A stretch of 64,000 nt of DNA, from positions 24,884,570-24,948,569 of the forward strand of contig NC_090767.1 of the NCBI RefSeq assembly GCF_036898095.1, given 5' to 3'. A program made the position numbers and the translations under genes. The DNA is from Palaemon carinicauda (taxonomy: Eukaryota; Arthropoda; Malacostraca; Decapoda; Palaemonidae). Positions 1 through 9,264 of this stretch are shown here, piece by piece (the stretch's first letter is position 1; each line of letters begins with the position of its first letter). The notes below the pieces were generated by a model that searched no databases, had not been told where the DNA came from, and was given only the letters and a program-made list of their open reading frames with translations.

Positions 1-223
1 CTCTAGTGAAAGATACCTGATAGGATAGCTCAGTACTTCTATCGTACATCGAGGAATGCATTCTTGAAAAAGCACTGCAGTATTACGTGATTGAAATATG
101 TTTATATGTTTGGAATGTAAAAATTTTTTTTATATACAATATTTACAGATTTTTCATCTATTTTTACCTAATATGGCATTCTTGAATCCTATTTCTGTTG
201 GGTAATAGCTATCCTTTCTGCAG
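1..223. other. AT-rich DNA upstream of exon-like island, probable intron
   Basis: No ORF or recognised repeat is visible. The stretch ends in a pyrimidine-rich tract and an AG at 222-223 that reads as a splice acceptor for the exon-like island that follows, so it is most simply an intron 3' end. This is inference from base composition and the splice-site consensus only. Confidence 0.35.
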
Positions 224-386
224 GCTCCATCTATACAAAATTGAAGAAGGAAAATAGGCAGAATGGAACGACAGCTGTGTCGTCTAAAGCGAGGAGTGCC
301 AGCAATGCATTTCAGAGTTTGGCTTCCACATTGACACCTGCTGTGGGTACCTCTCCCAAGATAACAGTTGGTGTGATGATTTGATT
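224..386 (+). CDS. Candidate host exon A (unknown protein)
   Basis: The segment is bounded by a good acceptor (TTTCTGCAG at 215-223) and a near-consensus donor (GTAAGTATT at 387-395). Reading from 226 gives 52 open codons, beginning SIYTKLKKENRQNG and ending PKITVGVMI, then TGA at 382-384. The peptide is polar, with Ser/Ala/Thr-rich composition, and has no family motif I recognise. If the donor at 387 is used, this is the last coding exon followed by a 3'UTR intron. A weaker donor at 371 would leave one base, which is compatible in phase with the island at 29315. A DIRS-like element starts about 15 bp past the donor. Seen: open frame and splice consensus. Inferred: that it is an exon at all. 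No function can be assigned. Confidence 0.38.
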
Positions 387-400
387 GTAAGTATTATTAA

Positions 401-595
401 TTTGTTCCGTAACCGAAATACAAACCACGCTATTTACATTGGGTTTACCTTTTAGCGCAGCTGAAATGGTGAGCCATTAGAATATAACGAGGGTGTATTA
501 CCCCCGCACTAGTTAGCAGGGGGGTAGGGGAGTGGTAGCTAGCTACCCCTCTCCCCCCCCCCCCTCACACACAGGTGAATGCTCACTTTCACTTT
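401..595 (+). repeat. Left inverted terminal repeat of DIRS copy 1
   Basis: This is the reverse complement of about 7936-8143 over most of its length, including the palindromic GTAGCTAGCTAC block, the C-rich run near 548-564, and the stretch ending CTCACTTTCACTT. It also holds the outer tip that is repeated in the internal complementary region. Confidence 0.88.
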
Positions 596-1294
596 TGGCT
601 CGGACTGGGATAGACGTCTCTGTCTTGGTCCTCGCTTGGCAGCCATTGTTTGTTTTGTCTTTACTTAATCGCTTACTTTTCCTTTACTCAATATATTGTA
701 AACATGTTTTCATGTTTGTATATATATTTGAGTATAGAAATCAGTAAGTTTCCTTTTCAGAGTTGTGTGTGTAGTGTACGATATCTCCGTGGAGTCCTCG
801 GCAGTTAGGCCACCACGGCGTAATTTTATGGGTTGCGATCGAGTTTGACTTCAGTCTTTCTCTCTCTCTCTCTCTCTCTTGAGGTCGTTCACCCCTTTTA
901 CTACGTGTTACTACGCCCTTGTAGCTTCCTTCCCGTGTGGGGGGGTTGCTACGCCGTACGTTTTGTCTCAATTAGTTTATGAATCTAATTGTAGTTGTTA
1001 TTTTTTTTCAGCTTGTAGAACGATTCCTTTCAGGGTTTTCGTTCTTTCTTTAGTGTTCATTCTTTTTTAAATTACATAATTACATAGTTTCATAATTATA
1101 ATTGTTATAATTCTGTTTTGGTTACAGCTCTCCTTCCGTGAGTGTAAGTGGTTGTGAGGGCACGTGCCTGTTGTGTAATTCTTGTTTCCTTTCCCTCGGG
1201 ATTCCTCTTCGGAGCCTTCCCGGGGGAATGAATGTGTACTAATGTTTTTTGTTTTTATTTTTTTACAGTTACCGATCTAGTTCGTTTCTGTAAT
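596..1294 (+). promoter_or_regulatory. 5' leader of DIRS copy 1
   Basis: Non-coding stretch between the left terminal repeat and the first Gag-like ATG. It contains a (CT)n tract near 859-879 and several T-rich runs, including one just before TTTTTACAG at about 1261-1268, which resembles a splice acceptor. DIRS copy 2 has only about 110 bp here, so this is either an insertion in copy 1 or a leader lost from copy 2. No promoter element can be identified with confidence. Confidence 0.4.
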
Positions 1295-3406
1295 ATGGCC
1301 CGGTGTGAGCTGTCTTGTGGAGGCCTGGGGATTCGGCTTTTGCTGCCTCCCCTTTTGTTTTCGTCAAGGGCGTGTCTCCTTCTACTGGAAGTACTCCCGT
1401 GACGATTGACAGCTCTCCAGTTCATTTTAGAACTCAGGAGGCTTGCCTCCTTGGGTGGGTAACTTTCCTTCCGAGGGAAGTTTTTCCTGTCCAGGCTTGA
1501 GTTTTTCCCCTTTTGGGGGGTTCTTCTCTTGCCTTTTTTTCGTGCGACTATGCTCTTGGTGCTGAGCGGTCACACCTGCAGTTTCGCTCAAGGGGCTGGG
1601 CAACTGCAGGAGCCCCTCTACGGAGGATTGCTCCTTTTAGGTCACTGGCTGACCAGTCTCTTCTACGAAGTGTTTCTCTTTCGTTTGCGAGACAGTATAC
1701 TCATAGAGACTCCTCTTCAGAGGATCCTTCTGCTGCTGTTGCTGTTGGCCTCCTTCGCCGTAAGGCTCACCGTCCGCCTCGTCGTAAGGGCCTCTCATCC
1801 TCCTATAAGGGGACTAAGAGGCGCCTTTTTGAATCTATGTTTGCAGCCTACAACTCCTTCATCTGCCCTGATGCAGATGGACAACGGTCTTCCCGACGGA
1901 CAACAGTCTTCCGACGGACATCAGTCTCCCGGCGGACAGGAACGGTCTTCCCGACGGACAACGGTCTTCCCGACGGACAACGGTCTTCCGACGGACATCA
2001 GTCTCCCGGCGGACAGGAACGGTCTTCCGGCCTGCTCCTGCTCAGTGTTAGCGCACAGGTGCTCTCCTGCTCATCAGCGCTCTCCTGTTCGCCAACGCTC
2101 TCCTGTTCGCCAACGCTCTCCTGTTCGCCAACGCTCTCCTGTTCGTCAGCGCTCTCCTGCTCGTCAGGACTCTCCTGCTCGTCGGCGCTCTCCTGATGTT
2201 CGCACTCCTCGCCAGCGCTCTCCTGCTCATCAGCTCTCTTCTGAGCGTCAGCGCTCATTTGAGGATCATCGCCCTGCGGTCTCTGTCCATCCTACAGTTC
2301 CTGCTGAGCTCCCTGCTCGCCATCAGTCTTCTGACTCTGTGGCTACGCGACATCGTTCAGCGGGTGTGTCCAAAGCACATGTTCGCCAACGCGCCAGCGG
2401 TCTTCCTGTTCCTGCTCGTGAACGCGCCGCGCCACCTGTCTTTTCACAGGACACGCGTCGACCTCCTGCTCGCCAGCGATCACCTACGCGCCAGCGATCA
2501 CCTGCTCGCCAGCGATCACCTACGCGCCAGCGTTCACCTGCTCGCCAGCGTTCACCTGCTCGCCAGCACGCACAGGCGATTTTAGTATCGCCTATTCTCC
2601 AGCGTTCTCCCACGCGTCAACGATCGCCTACACGCCAGCGTTCACCTGCTCGTCAGCGCACACAAGCGATTTTAGTATAGCCTATTCACCAGCGTTCTAC
2701 GCGTCAGCGATCACCTGTTTCTCGGCGATCTCCGGACCGCCCTTGGGTGTTACAACCTGCGCGCCAACGTTCTCCAACGCTTCTGAAGGGACATGGTTTG
2801 CTAGCTACTAGCTCGCCATCGCGCGATCGCTCACCTGCGCATGCTGATCGCTATCGCTCACCAACGCGTCGCCATGCCACAACGCGCCATCGCCTACCTG
2901 CGCGTCAGCGCTCACCAGCTCATCACCGATCGCCTGTTGATCCACATCGCCAGCGGTCTTCCTCACCCATGCGGCAGCGCGTTTCCTCGCCATCGCGCCA
3001 ACGCTTGCGTTCGCCGCCTCGGACACGCTCTCATTCACCTGCCCACCCTCGCGCCCACTCGCCTGCACGCCCGCGCGACCGCTCGCCTGCGCGCCTGCGC
3101 GATCATTCGCCTGCGTGCGCGCCACCGCTCGCCCGCGCCACCGCGCAATCATCCACCTGCGCGCCCGCGCGATCGCTCGGCCGCGCTTCCTCGCGCGACC
3201 ATTGTTCACGGCGAACTCTGCAGCCGGGGGTAGCAGCAGGAACGCGTGTTCCTAGACAACGCTCGGGATCGCCTCCACCCAAACACAGGTTGGTAGTGCA
3301 GGACAAGGATACTACTGAGGAGAGGTTAGTACACCATTCTCCCCACCTTTTCAGGCAGCTACTGTGGTGTCCACTCCAAAGGATTGCCCGATCCGTTTCC
3401 CTTTAG
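1295..3406 (+). pseudogene. Gag of DIRS copy 1 with long RQRSP(A/V/T) repeat domain
   Basis: An ATG at 1295 begins a Gag-like reading that stops after about 35 codons. The same frame is open from about 1529 to 3406 except for one TAG at 2678-2680. This 600-codon frame is dominated by an 18-bp unit coding for RQRSPA, RQRSPV or RQRSPT, densest at 2070-2240 and 2465-2660, then by looser Arg-Ser-Pro text to about 3230. At 2678 an otherwise repeated GTATCGCCT block reads GTATAGCCT, so the stop looks like a recent point change. The composition is like the RS domains of splicing factors, which bind RNA and are phosphorylated; that role is inference here. Minus-strand frames over the repeats are shadows. 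Confidence 0.72.
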
Positions 3407-3533
3407 CGAGGATTTCGGACTCTGTGGCCTTGGAGCAACAGACTTGGTTTGGTCCTCTGGCGTGGGCGTTAGTGAGGGTTATGAAACCAGCACTCGCCGA
3501 CTAGGGAGCGTAACAAACCAACGGCTTTCTCTC

Positions 3534-4320
3534 CTACGCTGAAGAGAAAGAGAGGAGTGGACTTCGTGGTAACTTCCCCCAGGGCGAAGTTGGTTCCCAA
3601 GAGGTCGGTCGCGAAGGCCCCTTCTCCTGCTCGAGGGCTTTCTCCTTCTCCCGTGGACGAGGCCTTTCCGTCCTCAGGTGAATCCAGTGGGGCGGTAGTC
3701 TTGCCCTCGGGACCAAGGGGGGAGACTTCGCTTCATGGAAGAGAATCATCTCGTGAGGAAGGGGCCCTCGAATCTCTTGGTTGGGATCCTGTATCACTCC
3801 CAGGAGGGAATCCATGGACTCCAAGACCGTCCCGAAATCCTCCTCAGGGATTCGCCAGGAACACACGACTACCCGGGGGAATGTCTACGTTTCACCCCAG
3901 GAAGAGATCCCTGGGGCAGGAGACATAGCTGTCATCCCGTAGGGAGGAGAACAGCAGGAATCCGAACATACCTTCTGGCAGGGCCTAAGCCTAATAAGGC
4001 AACTTAACGGGCTTATGGATCCAGTCATCGCCCCCCGTGAAGGGAAAGACACGATCTTGGATGAAGTGTTTGACGTTCGGAAGGCCCCGAAGTCCAGTGC
4101 GGCTCTGCCCTAGTCTCGGGGTCTGAAGAGTGCCAGAGCTAGGGCCATCCTTGAGAAGAGTTTGTTTGTGCCCAAGGACAGAGACTTAGACAGCGGCTGT
4201 GCGGAGGAAGTCGACTTCCGTTTTCACTCCTCCAAGGCACTTTCTTCCAGACACTGCAGGGCTCCAGCGCCTTTTTCTTTCAACCACGTCGGCCTAGTTA
4301 TCGGCTACGACAACTGAGAC
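3534..4320 (+). pseudogene. Gag C-terminal half of DIRS copy 1 (relic)
   Basis: Short open pieces match the equivalent part of copy 2. The frame at 3557 reads FVVTSPRAKLVP and LSPSPVDEAFPSSGES, against VVVTSPWAKLAP and FSPSPVDEDFPSSGES in copy 2. Near 4015 it reads MDPVIAPREGKDTILDEVF, against LDPEIPLREGKDTVLDRVF. Frameshifts and stops separate these blocks, so no Gag could be made. It lies directly upstream of the RT relic, as in copy 2. Confidence 0.62.
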
Positions 4321-4639
4321 AAGGTGTCCAATTGCAGTTTCCTCCTGTCAGGAACAGATTGCACGGGAGGCTCCCCCGCAGGGGGCATAGTCCTAAAGGG
4401 TGCGGCAGAGTCCACGAACTTTAGGATTGCAGGTTTCACGCTGGGAGGATGCTTAAGGTTACTCATCCGGATGACAGCTTCCCGATGCCCATTCCCGCTC
4501 GATCTCTGTGATCAGCCAAGGATATCGCGCCTGCCGTCTCTGTCAGCGAATTCAGTGTCGCTGAACCTCTATGCCATAACGTCGGCAAGAGTTGCCTGTT
4601 TGGGCAGAATGATCCATACCTTAGGCGAAGGTCCTCCAT

Positions 4640-5410
4640 AGGATCATCGACGGCTTCACCCCCGGCTTCTTCAGTCGATCTTTTCTTGTAAGGAAGTATC
4701 TGAGACGGGAGTTCCGTAGTCGACCTCTCAGCCCTGATCAAGTTTGTCGAACAAACTTCGGCCAGCGTAGAACAGCAGAATCGATCAGACTGGGTAACGA
4801 GGCGACAGGACTCCTTAAACCCTGGATCGGAAGGACGGGTACTTTGTTTCCATTCCATCCATCTTCCAGGGAGCTCGTGGAATTCAGCCTAGACTGCAGG
4901 TATTCCTGCTTATGATGCATTGTGGCGATCCCACCGTGGCATCGCAGGTTTTTTTCCCCAGAGAACTCTGCCTGCTTTCCTCATGGCCGCTCAGGTGCAG
5001 GCTTCCGCCTCCTTCGCTTTTTGGAGGGCTGGTCAACTCCGGTAGGCTCGGGTTCGACCTTCTTCAGCGCCGGGACAAGCTTCTGGATGCTTACCATGAG
5101 TGTGGGTTCATGGTATTCTGCTAGGAGCCTTCTCTTCTTCTGCCTCAACATCTGGAGTATCTGGCCATGATATTGAGTCAACGGCCTTACCACGTTGGAA
5201 ACCCCGCTTCTCGTCCGTCCAGTGAGGGTAAGCAACGTCGGTTCTGGTCGGTACTTGGATGGGTGACCACCTGGGGACGCCAGATTCTGTTGCCACATCC
5301 TCCGAGCCTTCCCTTCAGTTGACTGTGGCAAGGCTGAGGAGAGTCCCAGTACCAGTTCTCAGTCAAGCAGAGCTTTCAGCCCTACCTTGGAACGTTTCCT
5401 AGTTCTCCTT
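4640..5410 (+). pseudogene. Reverse transcriptase relic of DIRS copy 1, split by 5S rRNA fragment
   Basis: Scattered blocks align to the RT of copy 2: VVDLSALIKFVEQT (about 4715-4757) against VIDLSALNRFVKQT, PFHPSSRE and FSLD (about 4850-4890) against PVHPSSRK and FSLD, and the DNA around 5152-5175 and 5325-5350 (CATGATATTGA and GGCAAGGCTGAGGAG). Between the last two blocks copy 2 has roughly 20 bp of its own sequence, while this copy has a 5S rRNA fragment of about 120 bp. The catalytic YLDD segment is not recognisable. The gene is dead. Confidence 0.6.
5177..5297 (+). rRNA. 5S rRNA gene fragment/pseudogene inside DIRS copy 1
   Basis: About 120 bp follow the eukaryotic 5S rRNA order: a start like GTCAACGGCCTTACCACG, TTCTCGTCCG, the box A region GGTAAGCAACGTCGG, then TACTTGGATGGGTGACC and CCTGGGGACGCC, and a 3' part (CTGTTGCCAC) able to pair with the 5' end. 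Differences from the usual metazoan sequence lie in loop B/box A (GTCCAGTGAGGGTAAG in place of GATCACCGAAGTTAAG) and box C (ACCACC for ACCGCC). Length is full or nearly full. It sits in the RT of a dead retroelement with no 5S neighbours, so it is most likely a dispersed pseudogene. The internal promoter is nearly intact, so transcription by RNA polymerase III cannot be excluded. Confidence 0.85.
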
Positions 5411-5459
5411 TCCTCATTGACCCGTCTATAGTCCGAACGGTCGCCTCAGGATAAGTTCC

Positions 5460-5990
5460 ATGTGGGGCGGTCCAAGTTCCGATGGTTTCAGGCAACGATT
5501 AACCGGACTTCCTGGCCCCTATGGGACCAGCGGAACTATTAGACCTGCAATGAGTGTTGACCTATGGAACCTCTTGATGGGAGTGGATATTCTCGTCCTT
5601 TCCCCCACATTCTTGATGCTGTTCTCGGACTCGTCAAAGAAAAGGGGGGGGGGGGGCATGTTCCTGTCCAGGCCTATGGTCAGGACCTGAAGGATACCTC
5701 TGCATCATTAAGGCAGGCTTAGGGGCCGTAGTCTGGCCCCTCTACAGATCCTACAGCTCCTGCCGAGTCGCTCCGTGCGCGTCGACTCCATGATTCTGGT
5801 GTGTTTTAACCAGCAGGGGACGCATTTTCACACCTTCACATCTTGCAGTAGAGATACCGAGATGATTGAGATACTCTCAATTCCACCATCGGCTCTCTCA
5901 TTCCAGGCAGAGGAATGTTCTCTCCGACTATCCGAGCAGAGCCTCATAGAGAGAGTGTACCTGGGGGTCTTTGGCCTTGAGTAACCAGCA
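5460..5990 (+). pseudogene. RNase H relic of DIRS copy 1
   Basis: The frame at 5547 reads VDLWNLLMGVDILVLSPTF and LMLFSDSSKKRGGGGMF, matching VTDENLRKGVALLVLLPD and LMLFSDASKKGGGGGHF of copy 2, so the first catalytic Asp (FSD) is kept. Later parts survive only as DNA similarity (GTAGAGATACCGAGATGATTG near 5848). The run of G at 5644-5655 is expanded and probably slips. Frames are broken around it. Confidence 0.62.
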
Positions 5991-5999
5991 AGTCCTGGT

Positions 6000-7360
6000 C
6001 TGGGGGACCTGATCGCGACAGCTTGGAACCTCAAGCTTCCGCTGTTCTTCCCCCCAGTCTCAGACCCCGAGACTCTGGCAAGATGCATTCCGGTGATGGT
6101 GGGACAACTTCGACGCCTGCGTCTTCCCTTCTTTTTGTCTGTGGGGAATGGGTCTCAACAAGACCAGGTTGTCTGTCAACCTTTCAATGGGAGAGCTCCA
6201 CTGGGACTATGCGCAGAACGGTTTCTGGACCCTCTGCTTCCCCTGACGGAACTCCCGGGAGAGCTTCTCCTACGACACAGACTACTCAAACAACCACACT
6301 ACAACGTCTTTCACGAACCGGGGCGTCGCTTCGGCTTCATGCCTGGAGACAGTACGCCTCCTCCCCAAGAAGAGACAACCCGCTACAGTCGCGGTACGGA
6401 GGTCGCATCATCTGCGATAGTCATCCGCAGGGGTCTTCCAGACAAAGTGAAGAGTCTTCGGTGGTTGGTGCCGTGGGAGATATACCTCTTCCCTTGAGGC
6501 CTCTTCTCCAGCAATAACGGTCTTATTGCCTTTCGGCGGGAGGAAACTCCTTTCCGCTCTCGGCAATGAAGCCTGTCGCTCAGTCTTTCCCTGACCTTCA
6601 GGCTTAAAGGAATAACTTTTTCCTGCCCGCTGGATCTTGCCTCGCTCATGCGAAGCTACGATCGTCCCTGCCCTAGTCAGAGGGAGACCTCCAACTTGGA
6701 GCAAGGCTCGGACTTTTTAGTCCCTTTAGAGATCTTCTCAAGACCCTTTACGACGGGCCTCGGATTGTATTCCGTCTTGGGTTTCCTGCTCACTCTGGCC
6801 GCGGCCAGTGTGTAAGCGATCTTCTTGGTCTCGTACGACTCCGCCCTTTCTAAGGAAGAGGGGAAGGCAACATTCAGGTTCGCCCCTGAGTTGTTGGCTA
6901 GACTCAGAATCTTGGGGTCCCGGCCCTTCGGTCCAATTCCTTCAAGATTTCGAGTCTCCATTCTGTATCTGATGTCCCAAGACCTTCTCTTTCTTGCCAG
7001 TAAAGGTATTGAGAGGTTAGCTTTGGGAACAGCTGCAGTTTGTCCTCGGTTGCAGCCGATGTGGGAGCACAAGGAGGACACGGGGGAGAGTCACCAGTAT
7101 ACCTCTTCAGCTCGGACTCAAGGACATTCATCTCGACCTGTCTCCAGACCCTCCCCCGTCACGTCGCCCTACAGCACGATGTTGGATACATCGCAACGTC
7201 CCTCGCCTTCGAGTAATACTGCTCTGTGACGCAGGTGCTACAAGCTGGAGTCTGGAAGCGTCTAATGACCTTCGCAGCCCGCTTCCTGCAGGGCGTGACC
7301 CACAGGAGTTTCGATACGTTTTCTATCGCTCCGTGGTGGCTACACAACAGCTGGTCTAAC
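6000..7360 (+). pseudogene. Tyrosine recombinase relic of DIRS copy 1
   Basis: Short blocks follow the recombinase of copy 2: GLPDKVKSLRWLVPWEIYL (about 6431-6487), a segment like the box I region at about 6781-6815, and the C-terminal DNA at 7270-7335 reading TFAARFLQGVTHRSFDTF against TFTAHYLQDVTHRRLDTF. The nucleophilic Tyr of copy 2 is Phe here (TTC at 7283-7285), and the HxxR block near 7170-7190 is no longer readable as such. Many frameshifts. The protein could not be functional. Confidence 0.6.
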
Positions 7361-7786
7361 CTCGGGCTCCTTTTTGGACAGGTAGTAGAAGGTTGAGGGC
7401 ATTGTTATCAGGTTTTAGTCTGCATGAACGAAAGAAGTATGTCTGGCCCTTATTCCTTTCTTCATCATTCCCTCTACGGGGAAGCAGCATCCTTGTGTTC
7501 CGAGTATTGAGTCAATACTGTCGCGTCCCCCATACCCTGACGAGGTGGTATTGGGAACGTCCTAACCCAGAGTTCCTTCTGGAACTCCAGGTCAACTGCC
7601 TAGGTCGGGTCACACTTCTTCCTTCACACACAAGCTTATGTAGGCCACACGGTTCCTTGCGGAGCAAGGAACTTGTGGGGTGCAGGGACTCCTTTTCTCG
7701 AGTGCGACTCACTCGGATTCTGAGTCCCTGGGTAAAGCCAAAGCCAGTATGGCTGGGGATTTTCCACCCTACCTAAGGGGTAAGTC

Positions 7787-7888
7787 ACCCAATGTAAATA
7801 GCGTGGTTTGTATTTCGGTTACGGAACAAATGACAAATTCGAAGATAATTTGTATTTTTCCTAACCATACAAACCTTAGCTATTTACA
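7787..7888 (+). repeat. Internal complementary region of DIRS copy 1
   Basis: The first half (to about 7830) is the reverse complement of the element's left tip, and the second half (to about 7888) is the reverse complement of its right tip. Read on the opposite strand it therefore shows the two ends joined as ...GAATTTGTCATTTGTTCCG... . In the DIRS1 model this region serves to join the ends into a circle before integration. It lies about 50 bp inside the right terminal repeat. Confidence 0.88.
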
Positions 7889-7935
7889 CATATTTGCCTG
7901 CCAGCCCTGTCCCCCAAGACAAGTCCTACCTCTAA

Positions 7936-8143
7936 GTGAAAGTGAGCATTCACCTGTGTGTGAGGGGGGGGGAGGGGTAGCTAGCTACCACTCCCCTACC
8001 CCCCCCTAACTAGCGCGGGGGTAATACACCCTCGTTAAATTCTAATGGCTCGCCATTTCAGCTGCGCTAAAAGGTAAACCCAATGTAAATAGCTAAGGTT
8101 TGTATGGTTAGGAAAAATACAAATTATCTTCGAATTTGTCATT
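7936..8143 (+). repeat. Right inverted terminal repeat of DIRS copy 1
   Basis: Inverted copy of 401-595 followed by a right-specific tail that carries GTTAGGAAAAATACAAATTA and ends near GAATTTGTCAT. The same tail motif recurs at the ends or internal regions of the other DIRS elements in the window. Confidence 0.88.
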
Positions 8144-8277
8144 TTTTTCTTAATCTTGCTCATTTTATTAGCCGGTACAGGTACAGTTTGCAATTTGATA
8201 TAGCAGTCCTGTTTCTATTTGTATACTGTATTCTTTTCAAACAGGTATGTTGTTGAAGCTCTATAAAACATCATCAG
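8144..8277. other. 134-bp spacer between two DIRS elements
   Basis: Unique-looking AT-rich DNA. It contains a pyrimidine tract and CAG (ATTCTTTTCAAACAG at about 8230-8244) that resembles a splice acceptor, but the 33 bp that follow before DIRS copy 2 show no convincing coding content. Most simply it is original intronic DNA between two separate insertions. Confidence 0.35.
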
Positions 8278-8457
8278 TTTGTTCCATAACTGAAATACAA
8301 ACGACGCTATTTAATATGGGAATTACTTTCGGTGTAGCTGAAATGACGAGTCATTAGAATTTAAACGAGGGTTTACTAGCCCCTCGCTAGTTAGCGAGGG
8401 GGTAGGGAGGGGTGGCTTGCCCCCCCTCACACACCTGTGATTAGCTCACTTTGCTTT
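8278..8457 (+). repeat. Left inverted terminal repeat of DIRS copy 2
   Basis: Inverted match to about 15676-15878, including the CTCGCTAGTTAGCGAGGG palindrome, the ATTAGAATTTAAACGAGGGT stretch and the CTCACACACC block. It begins TTTGTTCCATAACTG, a variant of the copy 1 tip. Confidence 0.87.
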
Positions 8458-8570
8458 TGGCTCGGGTGACGATCAGACGTGTCTGCTCCCACCCTTGCTT
8501 ACTTTGACAGCCTTTGATCTTTGTTTTTGCTATTTCTTTTATACAGTGTGTTTGGAAGTTGGCCTCTACC

Positions 8571-8831
8571 ATGCGGAAGTGTCCCGGCTTACCTGACCGC
8601 CCTTGTGGTACTTATATGTCAGCGGTTGACACGGACTCTCACACCTTATGTCCTTTTTGTAGGGGTCAACAGTGTGATAGGAATAGAGTATGCGGTGAGT
8701 GTAGGGAGTGGTCTACCTCCCAGTGGGAGAGGTTTTCCCGGCGCCAGAAGAAAAAGTCCACACGGGATATTTCTCCTTCAGGGGTTTCCTTGAAGAGAGA
8801 AAATCCCAAGGACTCTTCTTCCATAGCCTGA
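8571..8831 (+). CDS. Gag N-terminal segment of DIRS copy 2 (Cys-rich)
   Basis: Starting at the ATG at 8571 this reads about 86 codons: MRKCPGLPDRPCGTYMS, then DTDSHTLCPFCRGQQCDRN and VCGECREW, then a basic tail FSRRQKKK, ending at a TGA near 8829. The CPFC...C...CGEC spacing with a preceding His looks like a metal-binding module, common at the N terminus of DIRS Gag proteins. I chose this ATG because the upstream in-frame text (terminal-repeat leader) is unlike protein. The stop probably truncates a longer Gag whose RS domain begins 0.4 kb downstream. Expected role: binding element RNA in the particle. Confidence 0.6.
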   Translation: MRKCPGLPDRPCGTYMSAVDTDSHTLCPFCRGQQCDRNRVCGECREWSTSQWERFSRRQKKKSTRDISPSGVSLKRENPKDSSSIA

Positions 8832-9264
8832 ACCTCCTCCGAAGCTCCCACTCGATCGGTCTCTCCCGAGAGGCCGTCGAGTAGTAGCGTAGGGCGTACT
8901 TAACGTTCACCAACCTCGGGGTTCGGGAGAGGGAGTTGCCTCCCATAGCGAGGCAGCTCCTGCTCCTCCCCCGGGGGAGGATATTTCTTATAACAATGAT
9001 TTGTTACAGCTTTGGGCTTCCTTTGTGCTTCAGGGTTCGCCCTCCAAGGAAACTGTTTGACATAATGAGGCTTGGGGGCTGCTGTCAAACAGTCGCCGAC
9101 GGTAGCAGAGGTTGATCCTCTGTCTATCGTCGACTTTGTTGTGGCAGGGGCTTCCGACGAGTTAGGTCAAACCCCTGCTATGGTTCCTGATGTAGCCGAA
9201 AGCTTAGTTCCCCACTCCGAACATCCTTCGAGGGAGGAGCTAAGTCCAACGGTCTCTCCCGCAG
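8832..9264 (+). pseudogene. Gag linker of DIRS copy 2 (frameshifted)
   Basis: The stretch joins the Cys-rich Gag start to the RS-rich domain. Reading frames are short and broken, with Ser/Pro-rich text in pieces (for example SLVPHSEHPSREELSPTVSP near 9210-9270). It corresponds in place to 1400-1700 of copy 1. It probably once formed one Gag frame with its neighbours. Confidence 0.4.

Larger units (their letters stand above)
401..8143 (+). mobile_element. DIRS-like retrotransposon, copy 1 (decayed, about 7.7 kb)
   Basis: DIRS elements copy by reverse transcription and integrate with a tyrosine recombinase, leaving no target duplication. The unit starts near TTTGTTCCGTAACC and ends near CGAATTTGTCAT. 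The outer 200 bp at each end are inverted copies of each other, and an internal complementary region at 7787-7888 matches both tips. The order inside (Gag with RS-rich repeats, RT, RNase H, recombinase) parallels the better preserved copy that follows. Coding regions carry many stops and frameshifts, and a 5S rRNA fragment interrupts the RT. Compared with copy 2 it has roughly 0.6 kb of extra leader before the Gag start. The ends overlap by up to three T residues, so the exact boundary is ambiguous. Confidence 0.88.

Noticed and set aside
1998..2613. Minus-strand frames rich in EQESADEQES and ERWRAGDRW
   Set aside because: Mirror readings of the 18-bp Gag repeat. The plus frame is longer and continues outside the repeats.
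2070..2660. CRISPR-like array
   Set aside because: The 18-bp units follow each other without spacers, code for RQRSP repeats and lie within a Gag frame of a eukaryotic retroelement.
3103..3306. GC-rich block as a possible CpG-island promoter
   Set aside because: The CGCG richness is explained by Arg/Ser/Pro/Ala codons of the Gag repeat domain.
8540..8570. Splice acceptor and exon before the Gag ATG of DIRS copy 2
   Set aside because: A TTTTATACAG occurs, but it lies in the element leader and nothing shows that it is used.
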